In this document: piece after piece, positions 6,854-9,483 of the stretch
How the letters are laid out: every line of letters starts with the position of its first letter
How positions within the stretch are numbered: position 1 is the first letter of the stretch
Origin: Candidatus Kaiserbacteria bacterium
Lineage (GTDB): Bacteria > Patescibacteriota > Minisyncoccia > Phycocordibacterales > UBA918
Direction: 5' to 3'
NCBI GenBank assembly: GCA_007117575.1
Contig: SKGH01000009.1
Coordinates: 1-9,483 of the forward strand
Length of the DNA stretch: 9,483 nt
The notes under the pieces: generated by a model
What the model was told of the DNA's origin: nothing
Databases searched by the model: none
What the model saw: the letters and a program-made list of their open reading frames with translations, nothing else
Position numbers and translations under genes: made by a program

Positions 6854-6905
6854 ACCGGGGTCTGGAGGTTATGAGCCTCCCGAGGTACCTCTCCTCTACC
6901 CCGCG
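6835..6905 (-). tRNA. Initiator tRNA-Met (tRNA-fMet, anticodon CAT)
   Basis: On the minus strand the 71-nt gene folds as a full cloverleaf: acceptor CGCGGGG/CCCCGCA, D-stem GAGG/CCTC, anticodon stem GGAGG/CCTCC with loop CTCATAA, T-stem CCCGG/CCGGG with loop TTCGATT, and A73. The unpaired C1·A72 is the bacterial initiator hallmark that allows formylation and blocks EF-Tu. The anticodon stem has G30:C40 and G31:C39 but A29:U41 instead of the third G:C pair. The variable loop has 4 nt. CCA is not encoded (A73 is followed by CAA). A copy of its 3' end lies 280 bp downstream. Confidence 0.95.
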
Positions 6906-6915
6906 GTAAATATTA

Positions 6916-6945
6916 ATTATAAACATACAGTATATTCACAGTTAA
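6916..6945 (-). promoter_or_regulatory. Putative promoter of tRNA-fMet
   Basis: Read on the minus strand, TTAACT (6940-6945) and a perfect TATAAT (6916-6921) are spaced by 18 bp, with TG upstream of the -10. The -10 lies 10 nt before the first tRNA base. The same 94-bp gap carries the divergent promoter of the nucleotidyltransferase gene. Confidence 0.55.
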
Positions 6946-6980
6946 TGCAAACATTATAACTATCTATGTGTTTTCGTGTG

Positions 6981-6989
6981 TGTTAGTAT
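6981..6989 (+). promoter_or_regulatory. Extended -10 before the nucleotidyltransferase gene
   Basis: TGTTAGTAT (6981-6989) fits TGnTATAAT with two changes and ends 10 nt before the ATG at 7000. No clear -35 is seen. It overlaps the codons between the alternative GTG at 6976 and the ATG, supporting ATG 7000 as the start. Confidence 0.4.
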
Positions 6990-6999
6990 ATATCTCATT

Positions 7000-7710
7000 A
7001 TGCAATGTGTAATTTTAGCGGCAGGCAAGGGGAGTCGCCTACATCCATTAACAGCTAATTGTCCTAAACCTTTGGTGTCAGTCGCGGGTAAGCCACTTTT
7101 AGAGCATATAGTCAGTGCTTTGCCCAGTTCGGTTGATGAGCTTATTATTGTAACGGGTTATTTAGAAGAGCAGATACGTGAACATTGTGGCAGTAAGTAT
7201 TGTGGCAGATCTGTAAGGTATGTCACGCAAAAAGTGCCGGATGGTACAGCTAGGGCTTTGTGGCTTTGTAAAGATATGTTAAAAGGGCGTTTTTTGTTCA
7301 TGTTTGCAGATGATATACATGGTAGGGAAGATATAGCCAGAGCAACTTCATACAGTCGATCCATGTTGGCAACATCCAGTAATAATCCAGAAAGGTTTGG
7401 TGTGATTGTGAGAAATCCTGACGGTACCTTATACGAGATGATAGAAAAACCAAAACATCCGCCTTCCAATTTAGTCTCAACCGGAGTAATGGTCTTGGAT
7501 AAAAATATATTCAAATTTGAACCCAAAACTCCACTCAACGGCGAGTACTACCTTACAGAAGTGGTAGAGCGTTACGCAAAAGAGTACCCCATAGCTGTGG
7601 TGGAAGAGTCACTTTGGATATCAATTGGTTATCCTGACGACATAGCTAAAGCGGAACAAATAATGAAAGTAAAAAACATTAACGCAATTGATTCGTACGC
7701 TAAAGTGTAG
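7000..7710 (+). CDS. Sugar-1-phosphate nucleotidyltransferase (RmlA/GlmU-N type)
   Basis: The 236-residue product from ATG 7000 is a single Rossmann-like nucleotidyltransferase domain. It carries the NTP-binding loop AAGKGSRLHPLTANCPKPL (residues 7-25), a metal/substrate acid motif FADDI (102-106, in place of the usual GDxI/GDD), MIEKP (147-151), STGVMVL (160-166), NGEYYLTEVV (180-189) and WISIGYPDDI (206-215). Such enzymes activate sugar-1-phosphates with UTP, dTTP or similar for cell-surface polysaccharide synthesis; the substrate cannot be predicted. There is no C-terminal left-handed beta-helix, so it is not a bifunctional GlmU. An alternative GTG at 6976 would add MCVSIYLI, but the putative promoter lies there. 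It is monocistronic between tRNA genes. Confidence 0.88.
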   Translation: MQCVILAAGKGSRLHPLTANCPKPLVSVAGKPLLEHIVSALPSSVDELIIVTGYLEEQIREHCGSKYCGRSVRYVTQKVPDGTARALWLCKDMLKGRFLFMFADDIHGREDIARATSYSRSMLATSSNNPERFGVIVRNPDGTLYEMIEKPKHPPSNLVSTGVMVLDKNIFKFEPKTPLNGEYYLTEVVERYAKEYPIAVVEESLWISIGYPDDIAKAEQIMKVKNINAIDSYAKV

Positions 7711-7735
7711 TAACCTATTTATTCAATTAAAACAT

Positions 7736-7809
7736 GTCGGCGTAGCTCAGTCGGTTAGAGCGTGGGACTCATAAACCCAAGGTCGGAGGTTCGATTCCTC
7801 CCGTCGACA
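7736..7809 (+). tRNA. tRNA-Met (anticodon CAT; elongator Met, Ile2 possible)
   Basis: The 74-nt cloverleaf has acceptor GTCGGCG/CGTCGAC (one G:U), D-stem GCTC/GAGC, anticodon stem TGGGA/ACCCA with loop CTCATAA, T-stem GGAGG/CCTCC with loop TTCGATT, and A73. The last anticodon-stem pair is A31·A39, a mismatch. There is no C1·A72, so it is not an initiator. A CAT anticodon can be elongator Met or, after lysidine modification, Ile; the acceptor resembles elongator Met, but the choice is not secure. CCA is not encoded. It starts 25 bp after the nucleotidyltransferase stop, with no obvious own promoter, so read-through from that gene is possible. Confidence 0.9.
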
Positions 7810-7871
7810 CTAGGTTTACTAAGAGTCTACCTGTTATAGTTTTGTGTTTTTAGTAATTTCACAAATTTATT

Positions 7872-7898
7872 TTGATTTTGTGTAGAATTATGTATAAT
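7872..7898 (+). promoter_or_regulatory. Putative promoter of tRNA-Asp
   Basis: TTGATT (7872-7877) and a perfect TATAAT (7893-7898) with a 15-bp spacer. The predicted start is about 50 nt before tRNA-Asp. The leader contains an imperfect palindrome (ACAATTTTT/AAAAAGTTTGT, about 7911-7930). Confidence 0.45.
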
Positions 7899-7954
7899 TC
7901 ATGGGTACAGACAATTTTTAAAAAGTTTGTAAGTCGCCCAGAGAATATTTATCT

Positions 7955-8028
7955 GCGGTGGTAGCTCAATTGGTTAGAGCACCCGCCTGTCACGCGGGAG
8001 GTTGCGGGTTCGAGTCCCGTCCACCGCG
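7955..8028 (+). tRNA. tRNA-Asp (anticodon GTC)
   Basis: The 74-nt cloverleaf has acceptor GCGGTGG/CCACCGC, D-stem GCTC/GAGC, anticodon stem CCCGC/GCGGG with loop CTGTCAC, T-stem GCGGG/CCCGT (one G:U) with loop TTCGAGT, and discriminator G73, the usual one for Asp. CCA is not encoded (G73 is followed by CAG). Its 3' end (TCCACCGCGCAG including 3 flanking bases) is repeated in inverted orientation at 8070-8081. Confidence 0.96.
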
Positions 8029-8081
8029 CAGAAAACAAAATAGCCCGGCATTGCCCGGGCATATTTTGTCTGCGCGGTGGA
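8020..8081. terminator. Long hairpin after tRNA-Asp built on an inverted copy of its 3' end
   Basis: The inner stem ACAAAATA + GCCCGG (8035-8048) pairs with CCGGGC + TATTTTGT (8055-8069, one bulged A) and is a plausible intrinsic terminator. The outer stem continues with TCCACCGCGCAG (8020-8031) against CTGCGCGGTGGA (8070-8081) across a one-sided AAA bulge, giving 26 paired positions. The outer left arm is the acceptor 3' strand of tRNA-Asp itself, so the full hairpin competes with the tRNA fold. Confidence 0.8.
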
Positions 8082-8082
8082 A

Positions 8083-8104
8083 GCAGGCAAACTGCTTTGC
8101 CTGC
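8083..8104 (-). repeat. Hairpin B of the two-hairpin module, copy 2
   Basis: GCAGGCAAA-ctgc-TTTGCCTGC: a perfect 9-bp stem. Read on the minus strand it gives the same core as 6679-6700, with one compensatory pair change and the same GCAG loop. It starts 1 bp after the inverted tRNA-Asp end. Confidence 0.8.
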
Positions 8105-8119
8105 GGCGGGACGAGAAAA

Positions 8120-8166
8120 GCGTTTCTATGTTTTTCTCCCCATACTTGGGAGAAAAACAGAAACGC
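8120..8166 (-). repeat. Hairpin A of the two-hairpin module, copy 2
   Basis: Positions 8120-8140 (GCGTTTC, TA bulge, TGTTTTTCTCCC) pair with 8148-8166 (GGGAGAAAAACA, GAAACGC), giving 19 bp with a 2-nt bulge and a 7-nt loop. It occupies the same place relative to hairpin B as 6626-6654 does, and both contain a TGTTT/AAACA element, but the stem sequences otherwise differ. On its own it could also act as a terminator. Confidence 0.7.
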
Positions 8167-8199
8167 CTTGCATGTTAACTTGTACACATAATTTTTGAG

Positions 8200-8228
8200 T
8201 TGAAATGGAGCTGTATATTCGATACTAT
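8200..8228 (+). promoter_or_regulatory. Promoter of tRNA-Thr(CGT)
   Basis: TTGAAA (8200-8205) and TACTAT (8223-8228) with the ideal 17-bp spacer. The predicted start (about 8235) is only some 7 nt before the tRNA. Confidence 0.6.
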
Positions 8229-8241
8229 GTTTGGATATATA

Positions 8242-8314
8242 GCCACCTTAGCTCAGTTGGTAGAGCGTTGCATTCGTAACGCAAAGGTCGTGAGTTCAAT
8301 CCTCACAGGTGGCT
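8242..8314 (+). tRNA. tRNA-Thr (anticodon CGT)
   Basis: The 73-nt cloverleaf has acceptor GCCACCT/AGGTGGC, D-stem GCTC/GAGC, anticodon stem TTGCA/CGCAA with loop TTCGTAA (the last pair is A31·C39), T-stem GTGAG/CTCAC with loop TTCAATC, and T73. It reads ACG codons. CCA is not encoded (T73 is followed by CAAG). The final 10 bases begin the 96-bp repeated unit, so the tRNA 3' end occurs again at 8409-8418 with the same downstream flank. Confidence 0.95.
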
Positions 8315-8400
8315 CAAGTGAGAGTCGTAACCTGAGACAAGGGTAAACCGAAGGGTATCTTTGGGGAAGGTTATGACCGAACGCAGACCACCTGTATGCT
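8305..8400 (+). repeat. Structured tandem unit, copy 1, starting inside tRNA-Thr(CGT)
   Basis: Identical to 8409-8504 over 96 bp (period 104 bp). The unit folds into nested stems: P1 ACAGGTGG (8305-8312)/CCACCTGT (8388-8395); P2 GTCGTAACCT (8324-8333)/AGGTTATGAC (8368-8377), 10 pairs with one G:U; P3 CCGAAG (8348-8353)/CTTTGG (8359-8364). The left arm of P1 is the tRNA's own acceptor 3' strand. It has no reading frame of note. I do not recognise the RNA family. Confidence 0.9.
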
Positions 8401-8416
8401 TGCTTCATACAGGTGG
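8388..8416. repeat. 11-bp hairpin bridging the two tandem units
   Basis: CCACCTGTATG (8388-8398) pairs perfectly with CATACAGGTGG (8406-8416) around a 7-nt loop. It uses the right arm of P1 of copy 1 and the left arm of P1 of copy 2, so it excludes both P1 stems. This gives two alternative folds for the whole region. Confidence 0.7.
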
Positions 8417-8504
8417 CTCAAGTGAGAGTCGTAACCTGAGACAAGGGTAAACCGAAGGGTATCTTTGGGGAAGGTTATGACCGAACGCAGACCACCTGTA
8501 TGCT
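8409..8504 (+). repeat. Structured tandem unit, copy 2
   Basis: Exact second copy of 8305-8400, including the last 10 bases of tRNA-Thr(CGT) and the same downstream flank, but without the rest of the tRNA. P1 here is 8409-8416/8492-8499. The complete identity suggests a recent duplication or active homogenisation. Confidence 0.95.
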
Positions 8505-8507
8505 CTT

Positions 8508-8528
8508 ATACAGAAAACGCTGTATTTT
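8508..8528 (+). terminator. Intrinsic terminator after the tandem units, with a competing upstream arm
   Basis: ATACAG (8508-8513) pairs with CTGTAT (8520-8525), followed by TTT and AT. A preceding CTGTAT (8496-8501) can pair with the same ATACAG instead, which would remove the terminator hairpin. It separates the tRNA-Thr transcript from the metallopeptidase gene. Confidence 0.6.
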
Positions 8529-8562
8529 ATATGTAGATAGTTAAATTTTTTGCTTTATTGCG

Positions 8563-8568
8563 TACAAT
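8563..8568 (+). promoter_or_regulatory. -10 box before the metallopeptidase gene
   Basis: TACAAT (8563-8568) ends 9 nt before ATG 8578, the same spacing as at ligA. A weak -35 candidate, GTTAAA (8540-8545), is 17 bp upstream. No Shine-Dalgarno sequence is present. Confidence 0.4.
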
Positions 8569-8577
8569 TAAGTTTAT

Positions 8578-8970
8578 ATGCAATACATGTCAGACCAAGA
8601 TTTCCAGCTGTTAGTATCTTCAGCCATTGATGATCTTCCGGAACATGTACGCACAAATATGGACAATGTAGCTATTGTCATAGCTGAAGATGTGTCAAAA
8701 GAACATACGATCAATAAAGACATATCCCCCGATGAAACTCTGTTTGGATTATATGAGGGGATTCCCTTGCCTCAAAGGGGTGTTGGTTATGGTGAAGTCT
8801 TGCCAGATAAGATAACTATTTTTAAACGACCAATATTGCAAGCTTATGATACTTATGAAGAGGTGGCAAAGTGTGTTTCCAACACGCTTTGGCATGAGCT
8901 GGCGCATCATTTTGGTTATGACGAGGAGTGGATAGCTAAAGAAGAAATAAAGAGAAATAAAACATTGTGA
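8578..8970 (+). CDS. Small zincin-like zinc metallopeptidase (HExxHxxG family)
   Basis: The 130-residue soluble protein carries HELAHHFGYDEE at residues 106-117. H106, E107 and H110 form the HExxH zinc site, with G113 and the acidic D115/E116 in the place of a third ligand. The layout (short, motif near the C-terminus, preceded by a TIFKRPI-like strand and a helix EEVAKCVSNTLWHELAHHFG) matches the Zincin_1 family of small bacterial metallopeptidase-like proteins. LFGLYEGIPLPQRG (55-68) is another block of that family. It has no signal peptide or membrane segment, so it is probably cytoplasmic. Substrates of this family are unknown to me. A second in-frame ATG at 8587 is possible, but the promoter spacing favours 8578. 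The TGA stop shows that TGA is not recoded. Confidence 0.85.
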   Translation: MQYMSDQDFQLLVSSAIDDLPEHVRTNMDNVAIVIAEDVSKEHTINKDISPDETLFGLYEGIPLPQRGVGYGEVLPDKITIFKRPILQAYDTYEEVAKCVSNTLWHELAHHFGYDEEWIAKEEIKRNKTL

Positions 8971-9102
8971 AGTACATTCAGCAAGTTTAGTGTAACTTAA
9001 CTAAAAGAAACTAGTGTTTTTTGGTAATAACTTAATTGCAGAAACAGCTAAGTTGAGATGTTAAGCGAGTTCCTTTTAAATACAGGACCTTAAAAATACC
9101 TG

Positions 9103-9175
9103 AGCCAACGGTCGGGATTGAACCGACGACCTCATCCTTACCATGGATGCGCTCTACCGACTGAGCTACGTTGGC
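9103..9175 (-). tRNA. tRNA-Thr (anticodon GGT)
   Basis: On the minus strand the 73-nt cloverleaf has acceptor GCCAACG/CGTTGGC, D-stem GCTC/GAGC, anticodon stem CATCC/GGATG with loop ATGGTAA, T-stem GTCGG/CCGAC with loop TTCAATC, and T73. It reads ACC/ACU. CCA is not encoded (T73 is followed by CAG). Unlike tRNA-Thr(CGT), I see no copied 3' end or structured unit downstream; 8971-9102 holds only a weak hairpin AACTTA/TAAGTT (9029-9054). Confidence 0.95.
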
Positions 9176-9182
9176 TTACTTA

Positions 9183-9188
9183 CTTATA
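9183..9188 (-). promoter_or_regulatory. Possible -10 of tRNA-Thr(GGT)
   Basis: TATAAG on the minus strand (9183-9188) ends 7 nt before the first tRNA base, so transcription would start at or next to the mature 5' end. No convincing -35 is visible. Confidence 0.3.
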
Positions 9189-9253
9189 TGAACAAGCAAG
9201 ATAATAACATGATTGCCTGTATTTGGGAACGTAAAGCAGAATAAATAATCTCT

Positions 9254-9292
9254 GGTTTCATTAAAATCTATCAGAATGTTTTTAATGAAACC
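9254..9292. terminator. 13-bp perfect A/T-rich hairpin, possible terminator
   Basis: GGTTTCATTAAAA (9254-9266) pairs perfectly with TTTTAATGAAACC (9280-9292) around a 13-nt loop. No gene is seen to end here on either strand within the window, so it may serve a gene outside it or be an inert repeat. Confidence 0.5.
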
Positions 9293-9483
9293 GTTAAATG
9301 TATTTTGTATTGGTTTATAAGTTTTATAATCAGGATTTACCCGTTTGGCGAATTTCTTTGTCGCTTTCGTCACTCAAACCGTTCATCGTACCACCAAGTA
9401 CGCCTCACCCAGCTCCAGTTTCCGTGATCATTTATATTCTTTCGTGACTGACTAAAACATTTTTTGGTTTATTACGTTAGTAA

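Larger units (their letters stand above)
9176..9483. other. Gene-free right end of the window
   Basis: These 308 bp contain the possible tRNA promoter, the hairpin at 9254-9292 and otherwise A/T-rich sequence. A 65-codon minus-strand frame (9176-9373) spans the hairpin, has a very basic biased composition and lacks a recognisable domain, so I do not call it. The last 100 bases show no long reading frame. Confidence 0.6.

Noticed and set aside
7000..7710. Bifunctional GlmU or an antitoxin-like MNT nucleotidyltransferase paired with the HEPN-like gene
   Set aside because: The protein has sugar-nucleotidyltransferase motifs (AAGKGSRL, EKP, GEYYLT), no beta-helix domain and no GSxxxG...DxD MNT signature; it is separated from the HEPN-like gene by terminators and a divergent tRNA.
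7958..8191. Open frames over tRNA-Asp on both strands (77 and 65 codons)
   Set aside because: They translate the tRNA and the flanking hairpins; such frames over tRNA genes are common false calls.
8316..8366. Resemblance of the tandem unit (GTGAGAGTCGTAAC...ACAAGGGTAAACCG) to the 3' end of 16S rRNA
   Set aside because: The match needs several insertions, lacks the flanking helix 44/45 and the CCTCC end, and the unit has its own consistent fold, so it is more likely chance; an rRNA covariance search would settle it.
6500..8504. CRISPR array from the repeated sequences
   Set aside because: There are only pairs of repeats with long or no spacers, no array periodicity and no cas genes.
9176..9373. 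65-codon minus-strand open frame at the right end
   Set aside because: It spans a perfect hairpin and the tRNA promoter region, has biased Lys/Asn/Phe/Ile composition expected of A/T-rich non-coding DNA, and shows no domain.

Overview
The window is about 40% G+C and uses the standard bacterial code, with TGA acting as a stop in two genes. It looks like a chromosomal stretch from a Candidate Phyla Radiation (Patescibacteria) bacterium, probably Parcubacteria-like. This is an inference from the protein style (LigA, GatC/GatA, a small membrane protein with a C-terminal RNxxAH motif, a short HELAHHFG zincin), from small compact operons, from the absence of Shine-Dalgarno sequences before any confident start, and from tRNAs without an encoded CCA. 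No rRNA or marker gene is present to fix the taxon.

Layout. Positions 1-1571 hold three consecutive plus-strand pilin-like genes: the 3' end of one, then two complete prepilin-type proteins (348-971, 987-1571). They look like minor pilins of a type IV pilus or type II secretion-like machine. Next come ligA (1770-3797), encoding NAD+-dependent DNA ligase, and the overlapping pair gatC-gatA (3848-5561), encoding two subunits of the tRNA-dependent amidotransferase; gatB is not here. A long hairpin terminator (5646-5684) closes that block. A gene for a membrane-anchored, HEPN-like protein follows (5821-6444).

From about 6450 to 9180 the window becomes a tRNA neighbourhood with much structured non-coding DNA. 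It contains initiator tRNA-Met (minus), a sugar-phosphate nucleotidyltransferase gene (7000-7710), tRNA-Met(CAT), tRNA-Asp(GTC), tRNA-Thr(CGT), a small zinc metallopeptidase gene (8578-8970) and tRNA-Thr(GGT) (minus). The last 300 bases hold one hairpin and no convincing gene; the window ends in non-coding DNA.

The most unusual content is non-coding. Three of the five tRNA genes have their own 3' end copied next to them. tRNA-fMet has a direct 50-bp copy 280 bp away (att-site-like). tRNA-Asp has a 12-bp inverted copy that forms a 26-bp hairpin. tRNA-Thr(CGT) is followed by two identical 96-bp copies of a foldable unit that begins inside the tRNA. In addition, a two-hairpin module with a shared core (GCARGCAAA/TTTGCYTGC) occurs downstream of both the fMet and the Asp tRNA in the same polarity. 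A second theme is that four first-in-operon genes have a -10-like hexamer ending only 8-10 nt before the ATG, which predicts (nearly) leaderless mRNAs.
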